Origin: Caryophanales bacterium
Lineage (GTDB): Bacteria; Bacillota; Bacilli; Exiguobacteriales; Exiguobacteriaceae
Direction of reading: 5' to 3'
Assembly: GCA_902362975.1 (NCBI GenBank)
Contig: CABIYO010000001.1
Span: 100,681-164,680, forward strand
DNA length: 64,000 nucleotides
The translations under genes were made by a program, and so were the position numbers. Below, piece after piece: positions 23,618 to 32,878 of the stretch (position 1 is the first letter of the stretch; each line of letters starts with the position of its first letter). The notes under the pieces are model-generated. The model saw only the letters and a list, made by a program, of their open reading frames with translations. It was not told the DNA's origin and searched no databases.

Positions 23618-25660
23618 ATGAGAAATCGAGACGTACTACCTGTATCCGGTATTACCTGTACGAATTGTGCAGCTAAGATTGAGCGAGATGTATCGAAACG
23701 TGAAGAAGTCGCATCTTGTCAAATTGATTTTGCGACGAGTCGTATGATGATTGAGTGGGTGGACCCGTCAAACCGTAACAAGACGCTTCAGTCGATTGAG
23801 CAGACGATGGGACGGATTGAACCAGGAGCAAAGTTTGTTAAACAAGACGACAATCAAACCGAAGGGCGAGATTGGACGCTTTGGAGATTCCTCACAGCCT
23901 CTCTTATTTTTTCAATTGCCATTTGGACAGATTCGACTTTAGGATTTATTGCGGCATATTCACTTGCCGGCTACGACGTCGTATACGGTGCGATCCGGAA
24001 CGTATGGAACCGGGAATGGTTTGACGAGAAATTTTTAATGACCATTGCGACAATCGGGGCATTCGCCATTTCAGAATACCCGGAAGCGGTAGCAGTCATG
24101 CTGTTTTATCAGCTCGGGGAATACGTGCAAGGACGGGCGGTACGCGCCTCCCGAAAATCGATTCAATCCTTGTTGAATATGAAACCGACCCGAGCACGTG
24201 TACTCGAGGCGGGTCAGGAAATGGAACGATTGCCGGAAGACGTGACAGTTGGGTCACACCTCGTCGTTCGTTCAGGTGAACTAGTCCCGATGGACGGATT
24301 CGTCGTGAGTGGGGCGAGCTCTTTAAATACGTCGTCTTTGACAGGTGAATCCGTTCCACGGCAAGTGAGCGCAGGTGAGGGAGTGTTGGCAGGTATGGTC
24401 AATATCGAAGGGCGTCTCATCGTTGAAACGACAAAACTCGCGGCTGAGTCGAGCCTTCAAAAAATGATTGCTCTCGTCGAAGAGGCGAATGGAAAGAAAG
24501 CAAAAACGGAACAGATGATCACGCGCTTGGCAAAAGTTTATACGCCGATTGTGGTAGTCATGGCGACACTTGTCGCATTTGTTCCACCCTTGTTTGTAGG
24601 GGACTTGAATGAATGGATTTACCGGGCCTTGATTTTTCTCGTCATCAGTTGCCCGTGTGCACTTGTGATTTCAATCCCGTTAGGTTATTTCGGAGGGATC
24701 GGCTCAGGGTCAAAACAAGGGATTCTTGTAAAAGGTGGCGAGTTCCTTGACACGTTGACTGAAGTGGATACAGTGGTCTTCGACAAAACAGGAACATTGA
24801 CGACCGGACGATTTGAAGTGACCAATGTTGTGACGACAGACGGTGTCACCGTTGATGAACTGTTACGTCTAGCTGCCCGGGTCGAACGAGCATCCAATCA
24901 TCCTCTTGCGCAAGCAATCGTCCGTCGTGCTGGGGAGGTTCAAGCGTTTGAATCGATTCAAGAGGAGCCAGGATATGGTCTCCGTGCACAAGATGGTGAC
25001 GATGAAGTGTATGTGGGGAGTGCCCGATACATGGAACGTTTAGGTCAAGTGATTGAAGATTCATCAGTCGGGACGAATGTACACGTGATGAAGAATGATT
25101 GTTGGCTTGGACGAATCGAACTGATGGATACGGTAAAGCCGGATGCGATGGCTGCAATTGAAGAATTAAAACGAATTGGAATCAAGACGGTCATGCTATC
25201 TGGAGACCGGCGAGAAGTCGCTACAAAAATTGGCGGGCAACTCGGACTGGATGAAGTGCGAGGGGAATTGCTTCCACACGAGAAAGTGGAGGCGATCGAA
25301 CGGATGATCGAAACGCGTAAAGTTGCCTTTGTCGGGGATGGAATGAATGATGCGGCGGCTCTGGCCCGGGCAGATGTCGGTCTGGTCATGGGTGGCGTCG
25401 GAAGCGATACAGCGGTCACGGCGGCGGACGTCGTCTTGATGCATGATGCGCCAACGGATGTCATTCGAGCCATTGAGCTAGGGAAACGAACGAAACGAGT
25501 CGTCTGGCAAAATATTTTCTTTGCCTTTGGAACCAAAGCGCTTGTCATGTTTTTAGGATTGTTCGGTATTGCAACGATGTGGGAAGCGGTATTTGCGGAC
25601 GTAGGAGTGGCGCTTCTTGCCATCGCGAATGCGACGCGGTTACTTCGTATGACATCATGA
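23618..25660 (+). CDS. cadA: Cadmium/zinc/lead-exporting P1B-ATPase
   Basis: A 680-residue heavy-metal P-type ATPase. One N-terminal metal-binding domain carries GITCTNC (Cys14, Cys17). The membrane core has the CPC motif (Cys345-Pro-Cys347), the phosphorylated Asp389 lies in DKTGT, TGES is in the actuator domain, NHPLAQAI is the HP locus and GDGMNDAAALARADVG the hinge. CPC with this layout and the adjacent CadC-type regulator point to Cd(II)/Zn(II)/Pb(II) export rather than copper. The second ATG (23618), five bases after AAGGGG, is preferred to 23615. A large inverted repeat follows the stop. Confidence 0.92.
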   Translation: MRNRDVLPVSGITCTNCAAKIERDVSKREEVASCQIDFATSRMMIEWVDPSNRNKTLQSIEQTMGRIEPGAKFVKQDDNQTEGRDWTLWRFLTASLIFSIAIWTDSTLGFIAAYSLAGYDVVYGAIRNVWNREWFDEKFLMTIATIGAFAISEYPEAVAVMLFYQLGEYVQGRAVRASRKSIQSLLNMKPTRARVLEAGQEMERLPEDVTVGSHLVVRSGELVPMDGFVVSGASSLNTSSLTGESVPRQVSAGEGVLAGMVNIEGRLIVETTKLAAESSLQKMIALVEEANGKKAKTEQMITRLAKVYTPIVVVMATLVAFVPPLFVGDLNEWIYRALIFLVISCPCALVISIPLGYFGGIGSGSKQGILVKGGEFLDTLTEVDTVVFDKTGTLTTGRFEVTNVVTTDGVTVDELLRLAARVERASNHPLAQAIVRRAGEVQAFESIQEEPGYGLRAQDGDDEVYVGSARYMERLGQVIEDSSVGTNVHVMKNDCWLGRIELMDTVKPDAMAAIEELKRIGIKTVMLSGDRREVATKIGGQLGLDEVRGELLPHEKVEAIERMIETRKVAFVGDGMNDAAALARADVGLVMGGVGSDTAVTAADVVLMHDAPTDVIRAIELGKRTKRVVWQNIFFAFGTKALVMFLGLFGIATMWEAVFADVGVALLAIANATRLLRMTS

Positions 25661-25820
25661 AGAGGCTGGGACATAACTAACCGGTTTTAAAAATTTTTGA
25701 TAAAAAGAGGGGTCCGAAATGCACGAACCCATAAAAATGACAAGAGGCCCCCGTGAGCGAACAAGTCGCTCACGGGGACCTCTTTCTTATAAAATTACTG
25801 GGTTATGTCCCAGCCTCTTT
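25660..25820. repeat. Nested inverted-repeat element after cadA
   Basis: The outer arms GAGGCTGGGACATAAC (25662-25677) and GTTATGTCCCAGCCTC (25802-25817) are perfectly complementary over at least 16 bases. Inside is a second long hairpin, AAGAGGCCCCCGTGAGCGA with TCGCTCACGGGGACCTCTT (25742-25784), around ACAAG. The element fills the gap between cadA and the next convergent gene almost exactly. From memory, GAGGCTGGGACA motifs recur between genes in other low-GC Gram-positives. It could be a terminator pair, a mobile repeat or a structured RNA. Confidence 0.8.
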
Positions 25821-25821
25821 C

Positions 25822-26445
25822 TTATTCGATTCTGTCGTGATGCGTTTTAATGCGCAACAACATAAAGGTGAGGATGACAATAATAGCAAGAAGTAAAAAC
25901 GTGATGGTGAAAAGGACTTGTGTCAAGAAAGATACTTGATTCTCTGCTACAATCAACTCTTTATGAATGTCTTTATATTGCATTTGTTTGAGAGACCGTA
26001 AATCCTCTAAAATCGTTTGACGTTGTTCTGTCATCGTTTCTGCGACAGCCGTCGCTTTCACTAAGTCGCCTTCTTCATAGATGTCGAGGACGCGGTCGGC
26101 TTCCTTTTCCCAAATGGCATCTCGTTTAAGTAAATCGAGGACTGAGCTCGGTGTGTCCGGGTCATCGATGATGGATTGTTTAAGGTCTTTAGCTTGTCGA
26201 GACATGCTGTAGTACATTTCTAAAAAGTGTCGGTCTTCATATGCGAGTAATCCACGGATGGCATTTGCCCGTTCGACGTTATAATATATTACGTCTTCAA
26301 TCGATTCATAGGAGTCGAGTTGTTCGCCTTGAATGGTTTCAAGACGCTCATTTATTTCTTTCAATTGAAAAATAAAAATACAAATAATCGAAATAGATAA
26401 GATTGATAAACTGATCCATAGTAAAATCCACTTTCGTTGTGACAT
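25822..26445 (-). CDS. Membrane-anchored four-helix sensor protein without output domain
   Basis: 207 residues: a short basic start, a membrane segment (about residues 7-27), an extracytoplasmic all-helical domain with MCP/4HB-like pattern (IQGEQLDSYESIEDVIYY split over heptads, NAIRGLLAY), and a second membrane segment near the end (FTITFLLLAIIVILTFMLL), then about ten cytoplasmic residues. This is the N-terminal half of a chemoreceptor or histidine kinase without HAMP, methyl-accepting or kinase parts. AAAGGAGGG precedes the ATG at 26445. It may be a true small sensor, an adaptor, or a truncated receptor. Confidence 0.7.
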   Translation of the reverse strand: MSQRKWILLWISLSILSISIICIFIFQLKEINERLETIQGEQLDSYESIEDVIYYNVERANAIRGLLAYEDRHFLEMYYSMSRQAKDLKQSIIDDPDTPSSVLDLLKRDAIWEKEADRVLDIYEEGDLVKATAVAETMTEQRQTILEDLRSLKQMQYKDIHKELIVAENQVSFLTQVLFTITFLLLAIIVILTFMLLRIKTHHDRIE

Positions 26446-26597
26446 CGTGACCCTCCTTTCTTCTACATCGTACATGATTTTGTGAAAAACAACAGAAAAT
26501 ATTTTTTTGAAAAAGGAAAAAACGGGGAAATGTATAATCATTAAGAGTAGTGTCTCTTTAATGAGAGAAGACAATTAGATGCGTAAGGAGAGTCAAT

Positions 26598-28667
26598 ATG
26601 TCAGAGAACTCGACGTTACACAAGCTGTGCCAGGTTTTACGAAACAAGCGAACCAATCTTACCTATGAGATTCCAAGTCTTTGGAATCGCATGCGTTTCC
26701 ATTCCGAGCCGGTTCGAGATGGGGTGGAACGTGTCAATCCATATGATTTTTTGTTGGAAACGATTGAAAAAACGATTTTCCCGTATGCACATGAAAGTCG
26801 CGACTATCGTACTTCCATTGCGCTTGCAGACGGACATTTACAAACCGGAGGGGATTGGATCAAACGGGCATCGGTCTACTCCATGCAAGTTCGTACATCG
26901 ACCTCATGGGACCACGATGGGTCGGGTTACGTTGAAATGGAGAATTCAGTGGGAATGAAAGACACAGGCACTTTTGTGAAAACACTTTCATTAATTCCAC
27001 ATCTTCTCTACATGGGGATTGATACATTGTTCCTCTTGCCGATTTCGCAACATAGCCATAAAAACAAGAAGGGTGAATTCGGTTCTCCTTATGCCGTTCA
27101 AGATTTTTTCGCAATTGATGAAGAGTTGAAGGAAACGTTAACCGGTGACGAGATGACGGTCGAAGAAGAATTTGCCGCATTCGTGGAGGCCTGTCACATG
27201 GTAGGGATTCGTGTCGTCATCGATGTCATCCCGCGGACGTGTGCCCGAGATAACCGTCTCATTTTAGAAAACCCGGAATGGTTTTATTGGATTCCCTTGA
27301 CGGAAGTCGATTACTATCATCCGCCATATGTGCCGGGCATTGGGGAGAACGTCAAACCGGAATTTGCTTTCTTGCCGATGGTATATAACTCAGAGGACGT
27401 ATGGCAACACTTACGACGATTCTCCGTGGCACCGAACTTGATTGATGCGGCAAAATGGGATCGGGTTCGTGATACATTGCTCGAGCATCCAGAAGAAAAC
27501 GTGTTGGCGATGATTGAACGAGAGTTCGGCTTGACGACAGCACCTGCTTTCTCGGATTGTATCAATGACCCGCAACCACCATGGTCAGACGTAACCTATT
27601 TCCGACTTTTCTTAGACCATCCGCTTGCAGCGGCACCTTATGTGAATGATGCGAACATTGCGCCTTATATCCTGTTTGACTCGATCAAATCCAATCAATT
27701 CCGAGGAAATGAGATCAATGAACCCCTTTGGGAGATGCTCGCTGACATCATTCCTCACTATCAACGGGAATACGGTATAGATGGGGCGCGTATTGATATG
27801 GGTCATGCCCTTCCGGTCGATTTAGCACAACGCATTTTGGAACAACCGCGTGCCATCGATTCAAATTTCAGCTTTATCGCTGAAGAACTCATCGAGTCTG
27901 GAGCCTGGGCGGCGAAGGATGCTGGCTATAACATGATTATCGGATATGGCTTCTATAAAGAACCGCGATTCAACACGCATGAAACTCATCAGTTCTTATA
28001 TGATTCACGCTTTTTACCTCTTCCAGTATTTGCGGCAGGTGAAACGGCCGATACACGTCGTCTTGCGACACGGGAAGGTGGACGAAAGGCAAGCCGCTTG
28101 TTGACGGTGTTGAACGGATTTATGCCAAACGGAGTCCCGATGACGAACTCGGGGCTTGAATTGTATGAGACACAACCGATGAACACTGGACTCGATTGTC
28201 GACCGGAAGAGGCGTATCAACTCTTCCCGGCGGACCCTTATTTCGGCAAGCTTGCGTTTTTTGATGCGTATCAGTTTCATTGGGACCATCCAGAACGGGA
28301 TGAAATGATTGAAGTGATGCATCAAGTGGCTGAAATTCGACGTCGATGGTTGGATGTGCTCGTTAATCCGAATCACGTTGAACCGCTTATTTTAAATGAA
28401 CCGTTCGCCCCATTCATTGGATTCGCTTGGTTACGCCCAGAAACGAATGATACATTGCTCGTCGTAGCGAATACGAACATGGTAGATACGCTACGAGGAG
28501 TCGTCACGCTTGATGGGGTAAGACGTCGAAATTGGAATGCGAGTCGTTTTGCGGAGATGGTCTATTCACCTGATTCATGGCCATATCCGGAGCATTCGTT
28601 TGATGACAATTGGAATCTCGTTGTCGATTTGAAACCGGGAGAAGTCAAAGTGTACGAGATGAGATGA
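26598..28667 (+). CDS. GlgE-like GH13 glycosidase or maltosyltransferase
   Basis: A 689-residue cytoplasmic protein without a signal peptide. DGARIDMGHALP supplies the nucleophile (Asp400), FIAEEL the acid/base (Glu429) and GETADTRR the third acid (Asp485); the spacing 29/56 is close to that I recall for Streptomyces GlgE. The region VVIDVIPRT with DNRLILENPEWFYW also parallels GlgE rather than ordinary amylase (no DVVxNH). The enzyme may use maltose-1-phosphate or another alpha-glucan substrate. AAGGAGAG precedes the ATG. No glycogen genes are nearby, so the role is open. Confidence 0.75.
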   Translation: MSENSTLHKLCQVLRNKRTNLTYEIPSLWNRMRFHSEPVRDGVERVNPYDFLLETIEKTIFPYAHESRDYRTSIALADGHLQTGGDWIKRASVYSMQVRTSTSWDHDGSGYVEMENSVGMKDTGTFVKTLSLIPHLLYMGIDTLFLLPISQHSHKNKKGEFGSPYAVQDFFAIDEELKETLTGDEMTVEEEFAAFVEACHMVGIRVVIDVIPRTCARDNRLILENPEWFYWIPLTEVDYYHPPYVPGIGENVKPEFAFLPMVYNSEDVWQHLRRFSVAPNLIDAAKWDRVRDTLLEHPEENVLAMIEREFGLTTAPAFSDCINDPQPPWSDVTYFRLFLDHPLAAAPYVNDANIAPYILFDSIKSNQFRGNEINEPLWEMLADIIPHYQREYGIDGARIDMGHALPVDLAQRILEQPRAIDSNFSFIAEELIESGAWAAKDAGYNMIIGYGFYKEPRFNTHETHQFLYDSRFLPLPVFAAGETADTRRLATREGGRKASRLLTVLNGFMPNGVPMTNSGLELYETQPMNTGLDCRPEEAYQLFPADPYFGKLAFFDAYQFHWDHPERDEMIEVMHQVAEIRRRWLDVLVNPNHVEPLILNEPFAPFIGFAWLRPETNDTLLVVANTNMVDTLRGVVTLDGVRRRNWNASRFAEMVYSPDSWPYPEHSFDDNWNLVVDLKPGEVKVYEMR

Positions 28668-28670
28668 AAA

Positions 28671-28704
28671 AACGCCTTGGACCGAATAACCGGTTCAAGG
28701 CGTT
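28671..28704. terminator. Terminator between convergent genes
   Basis: AACGCCTTGGACCG pairs with CCGGTTCAAGGCGTT around AATAA; the T-run is on the minus strand, so it mainly serves the GGDEF-EAL gene, whose last codons it overlaps. Confidence 0.8.
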
Positions 28705-31301
28705 GTGTGTTTCATGTAGTAAATGACAAATTCATCGAGCGGCATCGGTTTCGCATAGCGATATCCTTGCATGGAGTCACAACCGATTTTACGAAGGAAC
28801 GTTTCCTGGTACTCGGTTTCGACACCTTCAGCAACGAGTGCCATACCGAGTTGGCGTGCCATGGCGACAATGGTCGTTGTGACCATTTGATACTCGCGAT
28901 TCTCTTCAAGCTGCATTGTGAACTCACGAGGAATTTTCAGTTCATCGATTGGATAACGGACGAGGTATGCGAGTGAACTGTACCCTGTCCCAAAATCATC
29001 AATAGACAGCTTGATGCCGAGTGCTTTTAACTCTAAAATGCGATTTAATACACGATCCGAATGATGTGCGGCCACGGTTTCTGTCAATTCAAAATTAAGG
29101 CGTGACGGCTCAATCGGGAACCGTTCGAACAATGTTTTCAAGTAATCGATCAAATGTTCATCGAACAACTGGCGGACGGATAAGTTGACCGATAGTTTCG
29201 GTAAGTGGATGTCGCCTTGTTCAAATACGTGAATCAATTGGAATGTCTCATGAATCATCCAACGACCTAAATCCTGAATGTGTCCCGATTCTTCAGCAAT
29301 CGGAATGAACTGGCTTGGTGGAATGAACGCACCGTTATGTTGCCAGCGCATGAGCGCCTCTGCTCCGATGATTGCTTTCGTCGAGGCATCCACTTGAGGC
29401 TGAAGGAAAAGGGAGATCTCGCCTTTTTCAAGGGCGGTTTCGAGCCCTTCCATCAACACTTTCCGCTCTTCTTTGTCCTCCCGTAACTCTGGTTCAAACA
29501 TGACGGTTTCGTCACGACCTTTGTCTTTCGCACGATACATCGCCAAATCGGCATTCGAGAGCAAGTGCTTTAATGTTTTCCCATGCTCCGGGAAGCGGAC
29601 AATCCCGATCGAGGCATGGACTTCGACGAGTGTCCCGGCCATATAATACGGGGGACGATAGACAAGCCGCCGCAATCGTTCCGTCAATATCTCATCGTCT
29701 CCATGTTCCGCAACGACGATAAACTCATCACCCCCGAGTCGCCCGGCATATTCGTTCGGCAAGAGTGCAGTCCGCAGCCGTTTTCCGATATGTTGTAATA
29801 ACTCGTCACCCATATGATGACCGAATTGATCATTGATTTCTTTAAATCCATCCAAATCAGAAAATATCAATGTGAACGTACGCTCTTCCTCAATCAAGCG
29901 TTCGATTTGCTCTTGAAGTGCGTAGCGGTTATGAAGACCGGTCAAACTATCGAATTTAGCTTGGTACAGAATTTGTTCTTGTTGCGCGATCATCTGGGTA
30001 ATGTCTTTAGCGATAGCGTAGATGCCCTCGACTTCTCCCTCGATGATCATCGGGACATTGACCAATTGCCACACGCGTGTTTCCCCTTCATCGGTCATCA
30101 CACGCACATCGATTGTTCGGGGACGACCGTTCGTCAACTCTTGAAGAATGATTGTATAAGGTGCACGGTCTTTCGATTCAATGATGTCTAAGATGTTTGA
30201 GCCGATTAGTGTTTCGGTTGTCAGTCCTAAGATAGAACTGCCGGCCTCGTTGACAGATAACACTTCGCCATGCAGGTCGAATAAGAAAATCGGTTCTGAA
30301 TGGTAGGCAAAAAGCGAACGGTATTGTTGTTCACGGATTTCTAATTCATGTGCCTTGATCGACACGGCAACTTCCAAATCTGTGTTGACGGAATGCAAGC
30401 GATGACTGATGAGTGCGTTCTGCTTGGAGACGACAAACTGACGAATGAGCAACAAGAGGACGGCATTTGCGATCATCGAGTCCATCACGGATGTTCCGAG
30501 AAGGCGATCGGAAGCGAGTAAAAACATCATGACGACCACACTATACAGCACATAATCGACAATGGAATCGTAGGCAAGTACATCTTCCGATACATCATCG
30601 ACCCAGTAGCTGATCGAGATGGTCAAGATACTACTGACTTGCAACAGGTGAATCACTTCATGTGTGATTCCCGAAAAGACAAACAACGTGTTAGCAATCG
30701 ATGCAATCGTGAATCCAAGAATTCCGACGAGCAATAAAATGCGGAACTGTTGACCAGCTGAGACGACTCGATTTAAGTACAGGAATGCGAGCATCATATA
30801 AAGGCTGATGAGTAACATCTGCTCTTCAAATCCGCTCAACTGTGACACGAGCGAGACGTCTTGCGTTGAAAAGAACCAAATATGAAGTCCGCCAATCAAA
30901 AGGAAACTAAACAGGGCGAATAAATCGAATGTGCGCAGTTTCAAAGTACGGAACTCAATCGATTGCGTGATGACGATTAAAGCCATGATTAAATAAAAGA
31001 AATTTTGCAGGAACAACAAGGACTGCGTATTGTCGTTGTTTGAATGATAGTGCATCAGTAAGTAAAGCGTGAAACATACATTTCCTGCACTAATCAAAAT
31101 ATGGATAAAACGCCGCATCCCTCTATGTTTAAAGATAGCTACTCCGCTAAAGCCAATCGCTGCCCCTGATATGACGAGATAATAGATGAACAACGTGCTC
31201 TGTCGTAAGTCGTGCGGGGTCAAAAATAAAAATAAAAGTCCGGTAGAAAAAGTTCCGATGAGAATCGCCGGAACGTATTGGCGCAACGAGTAAGCAGACA
31301 A
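28695..31301 (-). CDS. Membrane GGDEF-EAL protein with PAS domain
   Basis: About 868 residues. Seven to nine hydrophobic segments occupy roughly residues 5-290, followed by a PAS domain (SLFAYHSEPIFLFDLHGEV), a GGDEF domain with intact GRLGGDEFIVV and no RxxD inhibitory site just upstream, and an EAL domain with AEALMRW, NLSVRQL, FELTET, IDDFGTGYSS, LKIPREF and VAEGVE. Both synthesis and breakdown of c-di-GMP are thus possible. The proposed TTG start (31301) lies eight bases after AAGGAGG. The longer frame to 31388 has no binding site and would pass through the terminator of the gene upstream. Confidence 0.88.
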   Translation of the reverse strand: MSAYSLRQYVPAILIGTFSTGLLFLFLTPHDLRQSTLFIYYLVISGAAIGFSGVAIFKHRGMRRFIHILISAGNVCFTLYLLMHYHSNNDNTQSLLFLQNFFYLIMALIVITQSIEFRTLKLRTFDLFALFSFLLIGGLHIWFFSTQDVSLVSQLSGFEEQMLLISLYMMLAFLYLNRVVSAGQQFRILLLVGILGFTIASIANTLFVFSGITHEVIHLLQVSSILTISISYWVDDVSEDVLAYDSIVDYVLYSVVVMMFLLASDRLLGTSVMDSMIANAVLLLLIRQFVVSKQNALISHRLHSVNTDLEVAVSIKAHELEIREQQYRSLFAYHSEPIFLFDLHGEVLSVNEAGSSILGLTTETLIGSNILDIIESKDRAPYTIILQELTNGRPRTIDVRVMTDEGETRVWQLVNVPMIIEGEVEGIYAIAKDITQMIAQQEQILYQAKFDSLTGLHNRYALQEQIERLIEEERTFTLIFSDLDGFKEINDQFGHHMGDELLQHIGKRLRTALLPNEYAGRLGGDEFIVVAEHGDDEILTERLRRLVYRPPYYMAGTLVEVHASIGIVRFPEHGKTLKHLLSNADLAMYRAKDKGRDETVMFEPELREDKEERKVLMEGLETALEKGEISLFLQPQVDASTKAIIGAEALMRWQHNGAFIPPSQFIPIAEESGHIQDLGRWMIHETFQLIHVFEQGDIHLPKLSVNLSVRQLFDEHLIDYLKTLFERFPIEPSRLNFELTETVAAHHSDRVLNRILELKALGIKLSIDDFGTGYSSLAYLVRYPIDELKIPREFTMQLEENREYQMVTTTIVAMARQLGMALVAEGVETEYQETFLRKIGCDSMQGYRYAKPMPLDEFVIYYMKHTTP

Positions 31302-31371
31302 CTCATGCACCTCCTTCTTTATATGTATGGGGCTCTTATTTATTATCGGAACAGTTGAACAAAGATTACAC

Positions 31372-31411
31372 AAAAAAATCGACAACAATCTATATTGTTG
31401 TCGATTTTTTT
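31372..31411. terminator. Terminator after the YitT-family gene
   Basis: AAAAAATCGACAACAAT pairs with ATTGTTGTCGATTTTTT around CTAT, with T-runs on both strands. Confidence 0.88.
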
Positions 31412-31414
31412 GAT

Positions 31415-32281
31415 TTACAGTGTATAGGAGTGCTCTTTAAAGTTCCCGACGACTGAATCGATTTCGGATACAGTGATAAACGCCTCAGAATCAATCTCAG
31501 ATACGATTTGACGAAGGCGTGGGATTTCATTGTTCTGGACGACGACGTACAGCATTTTTTTCGAATTGTTCGAATATCCGCCTGTCGCATCCATGATGGT
31601 GACGCCCCGTTTCAAATTCTGCTTGATGACCAAATTGATTTCGTCTGCTTTTTTACAAATGATGAAGCATTGCTTTTGGGCAGCGAAAAATTTATGAATC
31701 GTAAGCAACGTACGGGATCTGACGAAGCTTAACACAAGGGCGTACATGACAGCTTTGATGTCAAAGACGATGAAGACCAACACATAGACGATGATGTCTT
31801 GTGTCAGAAAGATTTTAGGTAACGCCAAGTTTCGATTATTCATATAGATGACCTTCCCTAGAATATCGAGTCCACCGGTAGAAGCTCCTGCAAAGAGGAG
31901 AAGTGCGAGTCCAAGCCCTGAAACGATTCCGCTGAACACCGAAGCGACGAGCGGGTCATCGAGTGGGGTCGGGGGAATCAAGACTGGCAAACTATCGATG
32001 AGGATAGAGGAAAGTACGACGACAATTCCTGTCATCAAGATAAATCGACGTCCCAAATATTTTAGTCCCAATAAAAAGAGCGGGATATTAAGCACGAGCT
32101 GTGTCAAACCGATGGGGGTTCCAAACAGTTCATTCGTAATCAACGTGATTCCGACGATTCCCCCAGAACCGATTTCATTTGGTTTGAGCAGTAAGCTGAC
32201 AAAGACAGACTGAAGGATTGTCCCGGCAATGATGAACAGTACCGTTTCAAGGGCAACCCGTTTTCGAGATTTTGCATACAT
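31415..32281 (-). CDS. YitT-family membrane protein (DUF161-DUF2179)
   Basis: A 288-residue protein with five or six hydrophobic segments (residues about 10-200; GIVGITLI, AGASTGGLDILGK) and a soluble C-terminal DUF2179 domain (GVTIMDATGGYSNNSKKMLYVV). B. subtilis has several paralogues (YitT, YpjC, YvjA, YqfU); their function is unknown, with transport suggested. The AAGGAGGAG site lies 19 bases before the ATG, unusually far, and an in-frame stop blocks an earlier start, so initiation may use another signal. Confidence 0.88.
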   Translation of the reverse strand: MYAKSRKRVALETVLFIIAGTILQSVFVSLLLKPNEIGSGGIVGITLITNELFGTPIGLTQLVLNIPLFLLGLKYLGRRFILMTGIVVVLSSILIDSLPVLIPPTPLDDPLVASVFSGIVSGLGLALLLFAGASTGGLDILGKVIYMNNRNLALPKIFLTQDIIVYVLVFIVFDIKAVMYALVLSFVRSRTLLTIHKFFAAQKQCFIICKKADEINLVIKQNLKRGVTIMDATGGYSNNSKKMLYVVVQNNEIPRLRQIVSEIDSEAFITVSEIDSVVGNFKEHSYTL

Positions 32282-32358
32282 AGATAATGGCTAGGCCTGA
32301 CTCCTCCTTTTTGTAAGTCTTCTGCAAGCGTACTGCTACTTTTACGTCATTTCAAGTC

Positions 32359-32766
32359 TCACATGTCATTATGGAATCGATCGATATCACTCGCTAATTG
32401 CTCATGTACGTAATCGATTACTTGAGCATCATCAAAAAGCCCAAGCGGGGCATCGTCTGGAATCGCATCGAATGGGGAGACGAAGTACAGGATGGCCGCA
32501 ACGAGCTCCTCTTGTTTATCGGGTTGCATCTCAAACTGTTCATTGTAGAGCGCGCGTAACATATTCAGCATTTGTTTCATCTGAAAGTAAAGTGTCAGTT
32601 CTTCTTCACGCTCAATGTTACTGATTTCATTGGATGCCACATCGACTGTGACTTTTGCGAGTGCACGTTCACCTTGAACGAGCAAGTCGCCCAATTGTTC
32701 TCGGTCACGGATGTCTTCCTTCGCTTGTTTTAAAAAATGTGTGTATGTTGTTTTCCAATCTGCCAT
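32359..32766 (-). CDS. YkvA-like DUF1232 protein
   Basis: A 135-residue protein. The C-terminal half has the DUF1232 signature AAILYFVSPFDAIPDD with GLFDDAQVIDYV; the N-terminal half is helical and charged. Family members are small, often membrane-associated proteins without a shown function. The start at 32766 is set by GAAGGAGGAATCC; the frame to 32790 begins inside that site. Single gene. Confidence 0.8.
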   Translation of the reverse strand: MADWKTTYTHFLKQAKEDIRDREQLGDLLVQGERALAKVTVDVASNEISNIEREEELTLYFQMKQMLNMLRALYNEQFEMQPDKQEELVAAILYFVSPFDAIPDDAPLGLFDDAQVIDYVHEQLASDIDRFHNDM

Positions 32767-32878
32767 TTGGATTCCTCCTTCTTTCTTCATCTACTAATAT
32801 GCCCGTTTTTGCACATTGGTTGCAACTTTTCCTGAAATTTAAGAAAATAAAGATAACTGAAAAGGAGGAACCATACAT

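Noticed and set aside
25045-25674. 209-residue minus-strand ORF inside cadA
   Set aside because: Shadow of the P-type ATPase gene, rich in Ser/Thr/Ile as expected of an antisense frame.
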